Origin: Magnetococcales bacterium
GTDB taxonomy: Bacteria; Pseudomonadota; Magnetococcia; Magnetococcales; UBA8363
Direction of reading: 5' to 3'
Assembly (NCBI GenBank): GCA_015228815.1
Contig: JADGCV010000001.1
Span: 62,001-126,000 of the forward strand
DNA length: 64,000 nucleotides
A program made the translations under genes and the position numbers. The notes under the pieces were generated by a model, which searched no databases, had not been told where the DNA came from, and saw only the letters and a program-made list of their open reading frames with translations. Positions 35,694 through 45,509 of the stretch are shown one piece after another; position 1 is the first letter of the stretch, and every line of letters starts with the position of its first letter.

Positions 35694-36311
35694 TCATTCA
35701 TGGATTTCTGATTTGTCATGTGTTTCAAGTTCCCGGGATTCCTGGTGAATACGGCTGGAAAGGGGGGTATCCTGACGAAAATATTTGGCCCCTTTTTTGT
35801 CTCCGTAGGGACGATCGGTCGGGGAAGAGAGGGTTTCAAAGGAGATGGCGCCGATGCGCAATCCCGGTTTGAGCGCCAGAGGAAGGCGTCCGGCATTGAA
35901 AAATTCGAAGGTGATATGGCCATCCCAACCGGGATCGATGGAATGGGCGGTGATGTGAACCATCAGTCCGACCCGGGCCAGGCTGCTCCTGCCATCGAGC
36001 CAACCGACCAGGTCGTCGGCGATGCGGACCCGCTCGCGGGTCATCCCCAGAGCGAATTCACCCGGATGCAGAAAAAATTGTTCCTGTCCCTCGATGACCA
36101 GCCGTTCCATCCCCTCCCGAGCCACATGGCACAGGCTTTCCTGATCGGAAAGGTCGAGGAAGGGAATCTTGATATGGCGAAATGTCTGAAAAACGTTGCC
36201 CAGACGAACATCAATCGAAAACGATCCAAAACATTCCTCCGTGGGGAGGGGATCGATGACGATCCGTCCCTGTTTCATGGCCGCCAGAATGTCCCGATCG
36301 GATAATCGCAC
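35694..36311 (-). CDS. dcd: dCTP deaminase
   Basis: 205 residues from a GTG. It converts dCTP to dUTP in thymidylate supply. The signature GRSSLARVGLMVHITAHSIDPGWDGHITFEFFN contains the nucleotide-binding and catalytic residues (Arg/Ser, His, Glu). The N-terminus (MRLSDRDILAAMKQGRIVIDP) is also standard. The C-terminus is slightly longer than the E. coli enzyme and ends in charged residues. It lies immediately upstream of the histidine kinase gene on the same strand. Confidence 0.95.
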   Translation of the reverse strand: MRLSDRDILAAMKQGRIVIDPLPTEECFGSFSIDVRLGNVFQTFRHIKIPFLDLSDQESLCHVAREGMERLVIEGQEQFFLHPGEFALGMTRERVRIADDLVGWLDGRSSLARVGLMVHITAHSIDPGWDGHITFEFFNAGRLPLALKPGLRIGAISFETLSSPTDRPYGDKKGAKYFRQDTPLSSRIHQESRELETHDKSEIHE

Positions 36312-36484
36312 GGAATGTTCCCGAATTTATCGTTACCACGAAACCGCAATCATCGACGGGAGTCCTGGGCTGGCCTGCTGGGAAATCTGCTTGATCTTTT
36401 CCGCGCCGAGAATTTTCTTGCTCCATCTTTATCTGGATGGGAAGAATGGGCGAAACTTCGATGACGATGGTGGCAATCCGATGA

Positions 36485-36561
36485 TGGCGGGAGCGACGGG
36501 ACTTGAACCCGCGACCTCCGGCGTGACAGGCCGGCATTCTAACCAGCTGAACTACGCCCCC
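36485..36561 (-). tRNA. tRNA-Asp (GTC)
   Basis: 77 nt including an encoded CCA. Seven-base-pair acceptor (GGGGGCG/CGCTCCC, with one G-T pair), D-arm AGTTCAGCTGGTTAGAAT, anticodon loop CTGTCAC with GTC, T-arm GGGTTCAAGTCCC. In many related genomes it directly follows tRNA-Val; here 1.6 kb separates them. Confidence 0.95.
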
Positions 36562-36663
36562 GTTGAATCGAGACTATAGCGATCGTTCCATCAATCCGCA
36601 AGGCAAAAAGGCTCATTTCAAGAAAGATTGGCCGCGGTAGCACCTTTTGGATCGACGTGTACT

Positions 36664-37983
36664 TCAAAGGTAATTGTCCGGCCAGGGAACCAGGCGATGG
36701 TTGGCCAGATGGCTTCGGATCGTCAATGGCGAAACACTGAAATGCTCCCCGGCCTCCTCAATACGCTCCTCATCCGCAAGCGCCCCGCCCAGAAACTCCT
36801 TCAGTGCCTCGATGGGAACCAGGAATTCGGCGGCGAAGGCCCGCTGCATTTTTTGTCGCGCCGTTTTGGCATCGGTGGCAGGCAACCATCGATCGCCGGA
36901 CGGTGCCATCAACGCATCACCCATCCATCGAGCGACCTCGAAACGCCTTTCCGTGCAACTTTTGCTCCGAAAGAAAAGACGACTCCGCTGCTCGCCTTCC
37001 CCCTTGATCGCCAAACCCAAAGGGGCACCGGCCATGGGGGCCTCCTTGCCATTCAATTCCCGTTCCGTGAACTCCATGATTTGCGTCAAACAACCACTCG
37101 TGACGGGCCTCGAATCGAGGCCCAACCGCCGATGTGATGCCTGCGCCCAATCCCAACCCCTTTTCCAGGGAGGATCCGCGGCCCCAGGCATTCCCGACAG
37201 TTCATCCCGCAGCTTGAATAATTCAGAAAGGCGGACCGGAACGCCGGATGTATCAGCAGTCCCCCTCCGGATTCCCTTCAGAAGTTCACCAGGTCGCATA
37301 CCGGCACATGCGGCGGCAACCTCGATGACAGCCTCCGGACCCGCTTCCAGGGAGAGCCCCTGAAAATCATCCATGACATCATCCGGCGCTTCGTCAGACT
37401 CCCACCCCAGCAAGGCTTCCATTCTGCGATACGCAGCCGTTTCCGGATCGACTCGTTCTCCGGTCACCTCCCGCCACAGCATCCGCAACGGTGTTTCGCG
37501 GATTCCCGAATCTTCCAGGCGGTCGATGACGGTCTGGATAAACGTCGCAATGCCCTCGGTAAAACCGGCAACCGGCATGGATGTTACGAATCGGTTCAAA
37601 TATCGAATGGGTTCGGGGACATCCAGATCGGGAGGGGTGCATCGGACGGTGACCATGGCACCGTCCGGTTCAAACCGAAGAGGAGGCCAAAGGAAACCAT
37701 GACCCGCGCCACGCATTTCGTGCGCCAGACGCCAACCGACATCGGACCGCTGTTCCGACAGCGACTCCCAATGCAGCCGCCACCAGGAAGATACCAGCCA
37801 CAAGGCCAGTGGGTAGGCAGAAAGCGGGACCGACTCTTCGACCGTCCGGGTCCAATCATTGAAAACCTTTGTTGCCAGATGACCATTGACGCGAACGTAC
37901 AAATGCGCGGACGTATGACAAATCGGATCGGAACCGTGATCCGGAGTCAACCACCGAGGTTCAATGACAAGGGAAGCGTTCAC
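36664..37983 (-). CDS. Degenerate ImmA/IrrE-like protein, accessory module
   Basis: 439 residues from a GTG that overlaps the stop of a small upstream ORF. The C-terminal 100 residues resemble the distal half of ImmA/IrrE metallopeptidase domains: FEVARWMGDALMAPSG at the place of the zinc helix, then RQKMQRAFAAEFLVPIEALKEFL, and an HTH-like end (FSVSPLTIRSHLANHRLV). The zinc-binding HExxH is absent, so catalysis is unlikely. The N-terminal 300 residues are unassigned. Such proteins usually accompany toxin-antitoxin, phage or restriction loci. It lies between tRNA-Val and tRNA-Asp, a likely insertion site. The family assignment is tentative. Confidence 0.6.
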   Translation of the reverse strand: MNASLVIEPRWLTPDHGSDPICHTSAHLYVRVNGHLATKVFNDWTRTVEESVPLSAYPLALWLVSSWWRLHWESLSEQRSDVGWRLAHEMRGAGHGFLWPPLRFEPDGAMVTVRCTPPDLDVPEPIRYLNRFVTSMPVAGFTEGIATFIQTVIDRLEDSGIRETPLRMLWREVTGERVDPETAAYRRMEALLGWESDEAPDDVMDDFQGLSLEAGPEAVIEVAAACAGMRPGELLKGIRRGTADTSGVPVRLSELFKLRDELSGMPGAADPPWKRGWDWAQASHRRLGLDSRPVTSGCLTQIMEFTERELNGKEAPMAGAPLGLAIKGEGEQRSRLFFRSKSCTERRFEVARWMGDALMAPSGDRWLPATDAKTARQKMQRAFAAEFLVPIEALKEFLGGALADEERIEEAGEHFSVSPLTIRSHLANHRLVPWPDNYL

Positions 37984-38108
37984 GACTTACCCCAACGTTC
38001 CAGAGCCTCGCGGCGAAAAGGATCTCCCTCAGGCATGGGATATCCATGGTAGACCCCCTGGGTCTCGTTCTCCAACTGGGCCTCGAACGGCACCCCTTGA
38101 TCGCTCAC
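37980..38108 (-). CDS. Small ORF coupled to the ImmA/IrrE-like gene
   Basis: About 42 residues if started at the GTG at 38108. The reading frame stays open into the end of the tRNA-Val gene, reading ...IEKWPKNVWAVSDQGVPFEAQ and ending RREALERWGKS. Its stop overlaps the GTG start of the next gene (GTGA), as in coupled pairs. The sequence (VPFEAQ, YHGYPMPEGDPF) reads like a genuine compact beta-rich domain rather than a random frame. No ribosome site is visible before the GTG, so the true start is unknown. It could be a toxin or antitoxin subunit, but this is only a guess from context. Confidence 0.4.
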   Translation of the reverse strand: MSDQGVPFEAQLENETQGVYHGYPMPEGDPFRREALERWGKS

Positions 38109-38150
38109 GGCCCAGACATTCTTGGGCCACTTCTCTATTGAGTGTAAGAG

Positions 38151-38226
38151 TGGTAGGCGGAACAGGGTTTGAACCTGTGACCTCCGGCTTGTAAGGCCGA
38201 TGCTCTCCCGGCTGAGCTATCCGCCC
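38151..38226 (-). tRNA. tRNA-Val (TAC)
   Basis: 76 nt including CCA. Acceptor GGGCGGA/TCCGCCT, D-arm TAGCTCAGCCGGGAGAGCA, anticodon loop CTTACAA with TAC, T-arm CAGGTTCAAACCCTG. It lies 20 bp downstream of hupB on the same strand, the usual position in proteobacteria. Confidence 0.96.
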
Positions 38227-38246
38227 CTGCGCCCTGGACCTCGACC

Positions 38247-38519
38247 TCAGGCGACAGCGTCCTTCAATCCCTTGCCGGGGCGAAATTTTGGTTGTTTGGC
38301 GGCGGGGATCTGGATTTCGGCCCCAGTACGCGGATTGCGTCCGGTACGGGCAGCCCGCTCCGACACGCTGAATGTCCCAAAGCCCACCAGGCTGACCTGA
38401 TCGCCCCCCTTCAAGGCCCCCTCGATGGCACCCACAACGGCGTCGATGGCATCCGAGGATTGGGCCTTGGTCAGCCCCGTCCTGGCAGCCACGGCATCTA
38501 CGAGTTCGGTTTTGTTCAA
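38247..38519 (-). CDS. hupB: DNA-binding protein HU
   Basis: 90 residues with the complete HU fold: [49 protein letters not shown] (the DNA-binding arm) and the C-terminal helix. It is a dimeric nucleoid protein. The start appears to be a TTG at 38519, preceded by GGAGGG eight bases upstream; no ATG fits. It follows lon by about 160 bp and precedes tRNA-Val. Confidence 0.95.
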   Translation of the reverse strand: MNKTELVDAVAARTGLTKAQSSDAIDAVVGAIEGALKGGDQVSLVGFGTFSVSERAARTGRNPRTGAEIQIPAAKQPKFRPGKGLKDAVA

Positions 38520-38681
38520 AGGTCAGCCCTCCCCATTTTTGTCCTCAATGATTGGCCCCAACAAAGAAGCCCCCGTTATGGTCCGACGTGTGAATGGCGG
38601 CATAAAGACCATTCCAGTCTTGTACTTACGGTTGGTATAAAACGCAAGGGCGTCTGGTGTCAAGTGTTGCTCTCAAGTGAC

Positions 38682-41120
38682 TCAGTGGGTAATGGAAGGG
38701 GGGTCCACATGGGCGATTTCCTCGGGAAGAACGGCTGGAGCCACCTTTTCCACCGGTTCCCCACTCTTGACCGTCGCTATTTCACGGATCAGGGCCATTT
38801 TCAACACCTCATCCATGTGATTGACGGGATGGACCTCGATGTCCCTGAGAATCGACAGGGGAATTTCCTTCAAATCCTTGACATTTTCATGGGGAATCAG
38901 CACATGGCGAATACCGGCGCGGTGCGCCGCCAGCAGTTTTTCCTTGAGCCCGCCAATGACCAACACCCGCCCCCTCAGAGTGATTTCCCCCGTCATGGCG
39001 ACATCCTTGCGCACCGGGATGCCGGTCAGGATGCTGGCAATGGTCGTCGTGATGGCGATTCCCGCCGAAGGCCCATCCTTGGGAGTCGCCCCTTCGGGGA
39101 CGTGAATGTGAAAATCATGCTTCTGAAAAAAATCATCCCCGATCATCCCCCAGTCCTTCGACCGGGAACGGGCGTAGGTCATGGCCGCCTGCGCCGATTC
39201 CTGCATGACATCCCCCAGCTTGCCGGTAATGGTCAGCTTGCCCTTGCCATCGAGAATCGAGGCCTCGATGGAAAGCAGTTCCCCACCCACTTCCGTCCAC
39301 GCCAGTCCCGTCGTGACCCCGATCAGATCGGTCTCTTCCGCCAAGCCAAAACGATATTTCTTGACCCCCAGGAACTTGCCCAAGCCCTTGGCGCCAATGG
39401 TCATCCCGACACGCCCCTCCTCGGTCAGAAGGATTCGCGCCGTCTTGCGGCACAGGCTGGCGATCTCACGCTCCAGATTCCGCACCCCCGCTTCGCGGGT
39501 ATAATAACGGATGATGTCGATGATCCCCCCCTCGGACAGATGAAACTCCCCATCCTCAAGGCCATGCGCCTCCATTTGCTTGGGAATCAGATACTTCAAC
39601 GCAATGCGCAACTTCTCCTGCTCGGTGTAGCCCGCCAGACGGATCACCTCCATCCGATCGAGCAAAGGCCGGGGAATGTTGAGACTGTTGGCGGTCGTCA
39701 AAAACATCACCTGGGAAAGATCGTAATCGACCTCCAGGTAATGATCGTTGAAGGTATTGTTCTGTTCCGGATCCAAAACCTCCAACAAGGCCGAAGAAGG
39801 GTCGCCACGGTAGTCGGAACCGACCTTGTCGATCTCGTCGAGCAGAAAAAGAGGATTGTTGGAACCCGCCTTCTTCATCGACTGGATGATCTTTCCCGGC
39901 AACGAACCAATGTAGGTCCGGCGATGGCCGCGAATTTCCGCCTCGTCGCGGATTCCCCCCAGGGACATCCGGACATATTCCCGCCCCGAGGCCCGGGCGA
40001 TCGACTTGGCCAGCGACGTCTTGCCCACCCCCGGAGGACCCACCAGGCACAAAATCGGTCCCTTGATCTTCTTGACCTTCTGTTGCACCGCCAACTGTTC
40101 CAGAATCCGTTCCTTGACCTTTTCCAGCCCCCAGTGATCCTCTTCGAGAATCTCCTCCGCCTCCTTGAGATCATGCTTGAGTTCGGTGGACTTGCTCCAG
40201 GGAAGCGAAACCAGCCAATCGACATAGTTGCGCACCACCGTCGCCTCGGCGGACATAGGCGCCATCTGCTTGAGTTTCTTGAGCTCCCCTTCCGCCTTCG
40301 CCTTGGCCTCCTCCGTCATCCCCACCTCGTTGATGCGGGTGGCCAGATCGTTCAATTCATCCTTGTCGTCATCGCGATCGCCAAGCTCCTTCTGGATCGC
40401 CTTCATCTGTTCGTTCAGATAATAATCGCGGTGACTTTTTTCCATCTGCCGTTTGACACGCCCGCGAACCCGTTTTTCCACCTGCAATACATCGATTTCC
40501 TGCTCCAATGCCAGCAGCAACCGTTCCAGGCGGTCATACACCGTGTCCAGTTCCAACAACTCCTGCTTGTCGGGAACCTTGAGATTGATATGGGTCGCGG
40601 CAATGTCGGCAAGACGTTCCGGGTCCTCCAGCGATTGGAAGGTCATCAACACTTCCGGAGCGAGCTTCTTGTTCAGTTTGGCGTAGGCCTCGAACTGCGC
40701 CACCACCGTGCGCATGATGGCGCGGGTCTCGGTCTGATTGCCCGCCTTGGTCGGAATCCCTTCCGCCTCCACCAGAAGATAGGGCTCGAATTGCAGATAA
40801 CGCTTGATGCGCATCCGCCGGTTCCCCTCCACCAACACCTTGACCGTATTGTCAGGCAATTTCAAAACCTGAAGAATCGATCCCTCGACACCGATGTCAT
40901 AGACGTCGGCATCCTCGGGGGTATCGGTGGCAGGATTTTTCTGCGTGACCAGCAGAATCTTGCGGTCCTCCTCCTTGGCAGTCACCGCATCCAGCGCCCG
41001 TATCGACCGATCCCGTCCCACGAACAAAGGTACGATCATCTGCGGAAAGACGACAATATCACGCAATGGCAGAACCGCAATGCGAACGGTGTTGGCCAGT
41101 GCGCCGGGTGACGTGATCAT
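38682..41120 (-). CDS. lon: ATP-dependent protease Lon
   Basis: 812 residues: N-terminal substrate domain ([21 protein letters not shown]), a central coiled coil, an AAA+ module with Walker [10 protein letters not shown] and Walker [12 protein letters not shown], and a C-terminal protease domain with the Ser-Lys dyad (PKDGPSAG and the downstream Lys in [14 protein letters not shown]). It degrades misfolded and regulatory proteins. The ATG at 41120 is chosen; the upstream extension to 41165 is short and unconserved. A 939-codon open frame on the opposite strand is only its shadow. Confidence 0.97.
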   Translation of the reverse strand: MITSPGALANTVRIAVLPLRDIVVFPQMIVPLFVGRDRSIRALDAVTAKEEDRKILLVTQKNPATDTPEDADVYDIGVEGSILQVLKLPDNTVKVLVEGNRRMRIKRYLQFEPYLLVEAEGIPTKAGNQTETRAIMRTVVAQFEAYAKLNKKLAPEVLMTFQSLEDPERLADIAATHINLKVPDKQELLELDTVYDRLERLLLALEQEIDVLQVEKRVRGRVKRQMEKSHRDYYLNEQMKAIQKELGDRDDDKDELNDLATRINEVGMTEEAKAKAEGELKKLKQMAPMSAEATVVRNYVDWLVSLPWSKSTELKHDLKEAEEILEEDHWGLEKVKERILEQLAVQQKVKKIKGPILCLVGPPGVGKTSLAKSIARASGREYVRMSLGGIRDEAEIRGHRRTYIGSLPGKIIQSMKKAGSNNPLFLLDEIDKVGSDYRGDPSSALLEVLDPEQNNTFNDHYLEVDYDLSQVMFLTTANSLNIPRPLLDRMEVIRLAGYTEQEKLRIALKYLIPKQMEAHGLEDGEFHLSEGGIIDIIRYYTREAGVRNLEREIASLCRKTARILLTEEGRVGMTIGAKGLGKFLGVKKYRFGLAEETDLIGVTTGLAWTEVGGELLSIEASILDGKGKLTITGKLGDVMQESAQAAMTYARSRSKDWGMIGDDFFQKHDFHIHVPEGATPKDGPSAGIAITTTIASILTGIPVRKDVAMTGEITLRGRVLVIGGLKEKLLAAHRAGIRHVLIPHENVKDLKEIPLSILRDIEVHPVNHMDEVLKMALIREIATVKSGEPVEKVAPAVLPEEIAHVDPPSITH

Positions 41121-41133
41121 GGTGTGGCCTTTC

Positions 41134-42402
41134 TCAAGCCTGGGCCTCCATCTGTCGCTCTTCATAGATCAGCAGAGGTTTGGCTTCGTTGTCGATGGCT
41201 TCCTGATTGACCACCACTTCCCGAACATCGGGCAGTGACGGTACATTGTACATGACATCAAGCAGAACCGTTTCCAGGATTGCCCGCAATCCGCGGGCGC
41301 CGGTCTTGAGTTTTACCGCCTTGCCGGCCACCGCCTTGACCGCGTCCGCCGTGATCGTCAGCCGGACCCCTTCGAGTTCCAGGAGTTTCCGATACTGTTT
41401 GATCAGGGCATTCCTGGGTTCCTCCAGAATGCGGATCAATGCCGCCTCATCCAGGTCGGTCAGGGTCGCAATCACCGGCAACCGACCGACGAACTCGGGA
41501 ATCAGACCGAACTGGATCAGGTCTTCCGGTTCCAGAAGCGGCAGAAGATCGTTGATTTCCCGGTCCCCGGCGGTAAACTTGACCTCCGCGCCAAAACCAA
41601 TGCCGTGATGCTTGTTGGAGCGACGCTCGATCACCTTGCCCAGGCCGTTGAACGCCCCACCGCAAATGAACAAAATGTTCGAGGTGTCTACCTGAAGATA
41701 TTCCTGCTGCGGATGCTTGCGTCCCCCCTGGGGTGGCACGTTGGCGACCGTCCCTTCGATAATCTTCAACAGCGCCTGTTGCACCCCCTCCCCCGAAACA
41801 TCGCGGGTGATCGAGGGATTGTCGGACTTGCGCGAGATCTTGTCGATCTCGTCGATGAACACGATCCCCTTCTGCGCCTTCTCGACATCATTGTCCGCCG
41901 CCTGCAACAGCCGCAGAATGATGTTTTCCACATCCTCGCCCACATATCCCGCCTCGGTCAGGGTCGTGGCATCGGTGATGGTGAAGGGAACGTCGAGAAT
42001 ACGCGCCAGGGTCTGCGCCAGCAACGTCTTGCCCGATCCGGTGGGACCGACAAGCAATATGTTGGACTTGGCGATTTCCACCTCGTCCTTGCCGCCGACG
42101 TCCACCCCCAACCGCTTGTAATGATTGTAGACCGCAACCGCCAGGACCTTCTTGGCATGCTCCTGGCCGATGACATGGTCGTCGAGGATCTCATTGATTT
42201 CCAGCGGCGTCGGAATCCCGATCTTGCGCTTGTCCTCTTTGCCCGGCCCCTTCTCCTCGGTGATGATGTCCTGGCAAAGATCGACGCATTCATTGCATAT
42301 AAACACGGACGGTCCGGCTATGAGCTTGCGTACCTCATGCTGTGTCTTGCCGCAAAAGGAACAATGAAGAACGCTTCCTGATTCCGATCTTTTCTTCGCC
42401 AT
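41134..42402 (-). CDS. clpX: ClpXP ATPase subunit ClpX
   Basis: 422 residues: an N-terminal zinc-binding domain ([30 protein letters not shown]), an AAA+ domain with Walker A GPTGSGKT, Walker [12 protein letters not shown], and the IGF loop ([11 protein letters not shown]) that docks on ClpP. The last residues contain EERQMEAQA. It lies 66 bp after clpP and 13 bp before lon. Confidence 0.97.
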   Translation of the reverse strand: MAKKRSESGSVLHCSFCGKTQHEVRKLIAGPSVFICNECVDLCQDIITEEKGPGKEDKRKIGIPTPLEINEILDDHVIGQEHAKKVLAVAVYNHYKRLGVDVGGKDEVEIAKSNILLVGPTGSGKTLLAQTLARILDVPFTITDATTLTEAGYVGEDVENIILRLLQAADNDVEKAQKGIVFIDEIDKISRKSDNPSITRDVSGEGVQQALLKIIEGTVANVPPQGGRKHPQQEYLQVDTSNILFICGGAFNGLGKVIERRSNKHHGIGFGAEVKFTAGDREINDLLPLLEPEDLIQFGLIPEFVGRLPVIATLTDLDEAALIRILEEPRNALIKQYRKLLELEGVRLTITADAVKAVAGKAVKLKTGARGLRAILETVLLDVMYNVPSLPDVREVVVNQEAIDNEAKPLLIYEERQMEAQA

Positions 42403-42468
42403 GATGTCTCTCGATCTGAAAGTGCCGTCTTCCATCCGCGACGGGGCGTTGAACGTGACACCGCCCCG

Positions 42469-43068
42469 TCATCGATCCGGTGGTGCCTCCCTTTTTTCGA
42501 TCACCTTGTCGGCCAGCCCGTAGTCACAAGCCTCCTGACCGCTCAGGAAATAGTCCCGCTCGGTATCCTTGGCGATCCGACGCAGCGGTTGCCCGGTATG
42601 CTTGACCAGAATCCCGTTCAAACGTTCCCGAACCTTGAGCATTTCCCGGGCATGAATCTCGACCTCGGTCGCCTGCCCCTGGTAGCCTCCCAGAGGCTGG
42701 TGGATCATGACCCGTGAATTGGGAAGAACCAGGCGTTTGCCCGCAGCTCCGGCCGCCAGCAATACCGCCCCCATGCTCGACGCCTGACCCAGGCACAAGG
42801 TGCCGACATCGGGACGGATGAACTGCATGGTATCATAAATGGCCAAGCCTGCCGTGACATGCCCTCCGGGAGAGTTGATGTACAGGTGGATGTCCTTCTC
42901 CGGATTCTCCGACTCCAGAAACAAAAGCTGCGCAACCACCAGATTGGCGACGTTGTCGTCGATGGCGCCAATCAGAAAAATCAAACGCTCCTTCAAGAGC
43001 CTCGAATAAATGTCGTAGGCCCGCTCACCGCGGTTGGTGGTTTCCACCACCATTGGAACCAGGTTCAT
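42469..43068 (-). CDS. clpP: ClpXP proteolytic subunit ClpP
   Basis: 199 residues, serine protease forming double heptamer rings. Catalytic Ser in [15 protein letters not shown], His in [10 protein letters not shown], Asp in the later [10 protein letters not shown] segment. The ATG follows GAGGTGATGG. It lies between tig and clpX; the 183-bp gap before it holds no gene (a tRNA-like T-loop motif there does not fold). Confidence 0.97.
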   Translation of the reverse strand: MNLVPMVVETTNRGERAYDIYSRLLKERLIFLIGAIDDNVANLVVAQLLFLESENPEKDIHLYINSPGGHVTAGLAIYDTMQFIRPDVGTLCLGQASSMGAVLLAAGAAGKRLVLPNSRVMIHQPLGGYQGQATEVEIHAREMLKVRERLNGILVKHTGQPLRRIAKDTERDYFLSGQEACDYGLADKVIEKREAPPDR

Positions 43069-43251
43069 CCATCACCTCACAACGTTCCCATTGCAGGATT
43101 CGAACCAATGAATCCCTGTCAACACAACCTGTCCCCATCGAACAGAATCCACCCCTGACAACCGACTCCCGCCAGTCTCTCCGCGATGACCGATCCCTGG
43201 GCGTTCCTGTTGCCCGGGAAAAAGGATCCCCATCGGCAGACTTTTCCCACC

Positions 43252-44577
43252 TCAGCGTCGCTTGCCACCCATCAGTTCATCCAGGGTACAGGGTTCCTGG
43301 GTCACCGTGCTGTTTTTGACGATCCACTCGATCACCATCTCCTGAAGCACCGCGTGGCGCAAGGAATCCATCCGTTCCCGATTGTCCCGCACCATGCGCC
43401 GCACCTCGGCGGACCGATCCCCAAAGGCCAGGGTCATTTCATTCAACCGATCCTCGACCCGGGTTTCGTCCACTTCGACCTTTTCCTTGTCGGCGATACG
43501 CGCCAGCAGCAGCTCCAAACGCACCTGGTCTCCCGCCGAATCGCCAAAAAGACCCAGCAACCGGGCGTCATCAAGCCCCATTCGCGAGACATCAATCCCC
43601 TGGGCCTGATAATCCCGTTTCATCTGGGCCAGCATGTTCCTGCGCTGACGTTCCTCCAGACGGCTTGGAATCTCGAACACATTGGCCTTGAGCAAAGCCT
43701 CGTGGACACCCGTTTGAACCTTCTTCTCCACCGCGACCCGGACATCCTGTTCCAACCGTTCCCGAATCATTTCCCTGAGCCGGACCAATCCCCCCTCGGC
43801 AACACCTGCCTTTCGCGCCAGTTCATCGTCGATTTCCGGCTTGACCGGAACACGGACCTCATGAACGGTGCATTGAAACACCGCATCCTTCCCCGCCAGT
43901 TCCTTTTTTCCATATTCGGAAGGAAAGGTGACCTTCACCTCGCGACGGTCCCCCCCCCGGGCTGACAGCAGTTGATCCTCGAAACCGGGAATGAATTGTC
44001 CACTCCCCAATTCCAAGACATACTTATCCGCCTTGCCACCGGCAAAAGGAGCACCGTCGATGAACCCCTCGAAGTCCATGACCACCTGATCCCCGGTAAC
44101 CGCCTCCCGTCCGGGAACCGCATCGAAACGTCCGTGACTCGACTGGATCTCGCCCAATACCCTGTCGATGTCCTCCCCTGTAATATCCACCTTGGGCTGG
44201 CTCAGGGACAGGCCGGTATAGCCGGTCGGTTCGATTGTCGGAAAAATCTGAATGTTGGCGGTAAAGGAAAACTCCCTGCCCCGTTCCAGCGTCCCGAAGG
44301 ACAATTCCGGCTGATCGACCGGATTCAGATTGTGCCGCGTCAAGGCTTCGGGAAAACTTTCGCGAAAAAATTCCTCGGCGATGGCACTGGTCAGGTGATC
44401 CTTGAAACGCGATTCGAGAATCTTTCTCGGGATCTTGCCGGGACGAAACCCGGGCAGGCGAACCGTGGTGGCGAGTCGGGCAAGTTCCTGGTCGATCCGC
44501 CGGTCCACTTCCGCCGACGGCAGGACAAACTTCAGTTCCCGATCAAACGTGGCTTTTTCTTCGATGGTGACTTCCAT
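43252..44577 (-). CDS. tig: Trigger factor
   Basis: 441 residues: ribosome-binding N domain with the signature GFRPGKIPRKI, an FKBP-type peptidyl-prolyl isomerase domain (about 155-240, VTGDQVVMDFEGFIDGAPF and FIPGFEDQLLSARGGD), and a long helical C domain. It is the ribosome-associated chaperone for nascent chains. The ATG at 44577 starts the conserved MEVTIEE; the upstream reading is not supported. Confidence 0.96.
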   Translation of the reverse strand: MEVTIEEKATFDRELKFVLPSAEVDRRIDQELARLATTVRLPGFRPGKIPRKILESRFKDHLTSAIAEEFFRESFPEALTRHNLNPVDQPELSFGTLERGREFSFTANIQIFPTIEPTGYTGLSLSQPKVDITGEDIDRVLGEIQSSHGRFDAVPGREAVTGDQVVMDFEGFIDGAPFAGGKADKYVLELGSGQFIPGFEDQLLSARGGDRREVKVTFPSEYGKKELAGKDAVFQCTVHEVRVPVKPEIDDELARKAGVAEGGLVRLREMIRERLEQDVRVAVEKKVQTGVHEALLKANVFEIPSRLEERQRRNMLAQMKRDYQAQGIDVSRMGLDDARLLGLFGDSAGDQVRLELLLARIADKEKVEVDETRVEDRLNEMTLAFGDRSAEVRRMVRDNRERMDSLRHAVLQEMVIEWIVKNSTVTQEPCTLDELMGGKRR

Positions 44578-44747
44578 GTATTCTTGCTTTGGCTGGTCGT
44601 TGCTGGAAAATTCAGAATAACCTTCCGGAATTGTATTTTCAACGGAATCGTGACAACAAGGGCATTTATCTTCCCTTCGGGCACCGTGGTCCAAGCCCGA
44701 CACGCCATTATCTTGAAAAAAAGAATTCTTCCCACCTCCGGATCGTG

Positions 44748-44791
44748 CGACCCATCCCGTCCCTTCGGGGGGCACAAGACGGAATGGGTCG
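44748..44791. other. Strong imperfect hairpin upstream of tig
   Basis: Arms CGACCCATCCCGTC (44748-44761) and GACGGAATGGGTCG (44778-44791) pair over 14 positions with one mismatch and a 16-base loop. On the minus strand a run of seven T follows about 25 bases later, too far for a classical terminator. It lies in the 276-bp gap between the 114-residue gene and tig; no coding sequence is seen in that gap. Confidence 0.55.
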
Positions 44792-44853
44792 TTGCGGCGC
44801 GGCCTGTCTTCTCCTGGAACTCAGGCGCTTCAATCCGCGGGGTGTCAACCCGT

Positions 44854-45198
44854 TCAGGCGAGAATATCCACACTCCCCAGGTGCGCACCGCCGGGAACAG
44901 AGGGAGGATTGCGCGCGGCGCGGGCATTGGCACGGATTTCCGCCGAATCCTGCGCCGGAGTGAAATGGGCATTGCGGCTCGACCGCCGGGTCTCTCCGGC
45001 AAGTTCGGGCGGGGTGGTGCGGGGATTTCGGCTCGCCTGCTGGACATCATCCGCTTTTTCACGCGGCGTCACCCGGGCTTCATTGTTGGCCGTCTTGGTC
45101 CCCTGGGCCAGTTTTCCGACATCTCCGGCAAAAAAATTAAGCATTGGGCCATTGGCATTCTGCAGGACGGGGCTGGACAGTTCACCGATCGATGGCAT
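44854..45198 (-). CDS. Small soluble protein, unknown function
   Basis: 114 residues, polar and probably disordered after the first 30 residues: MPSIGELSSPVLQNANGPMLNFFAGDVGKLAQGTK then a stretch rich in Ala, Asn, Arg and Thr with R-N-x-R-T/H-F-T-P patterns. AGGAG precedes the ATG, and a near-consensus promoter stands about 100 bp upstream (45305-45333), which supports a real gene. I recognise no family. The stop is followed by the large hairpin at 44748-44791. Confidence 0.6.
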   Translation of the reverse strand: MPSIGELSSPVLQNANGPMLNFFAGDVGKLAQGTKTANNEARVTPREKADDVQQASRNPRTTPPELAGETRRSSRNAHFTPAQDSAEIRANARAARNPPSVPGGAHLGSVDILA

Positions 45199-45304
45199 GG
45201 CGGCGTGACTCCTTTGTTCGGTCTCCCGACGTCAGAAAGACAATCCTCGCTGAAATCGGGGTGGCTTGAAAAATTCGACGATTTCGTGACCACATTTTAA
45301 TGAA

Positions 45305-45333
45305 AGTGTAATGGCATAATTATGGAAAGTCAA
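45305..45333 (-). promoter_or_regulatory. Near-consensus sigma-70 promoter
   Basis: Minus strand TTGACT (45328-45333), 17-bp spacer, TACACT (45305-45310), surrounded by A/T-rich DNA. It reads toward the 114-residue gene with a leader of about 100 bases. The remaining part of the 45199-45509 gap shows no gene. Confidence 0.6.
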
Positions 45334-45509
45334 GGCAGCCCCTCCCCGTCCTATGCCGACGGCAGGAGAATCCACCCTTGAAATCCACTTTGACTTGAGT
45401 TGCCGCATCATAACAGAGGCAGGGACCGGACAGTAGGAAAAACGTCCCATGATTGTCGATCCGATGCCACTTCCCGGTGACCACGCCTTCCGTCACGACT
45501 CAGGTCTGT

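Noticed and set aside
38292-41111. A 939-codon open frame on the plus strand
   Set aside because: It lies wholly antisense to hupB/lon, has a low-complexity His/Gln/Arg-rich translation and no recognisable domain; GC-rich codon use creates long shadows.
43081-43120. tRNA-like T-loop (GGTTCGAATCC on the minus strand) between clpP and tig
   Set aside because: The bases flanking the loop do not pair as a T-stem and no acceptor or anticodon arm can be drawn.
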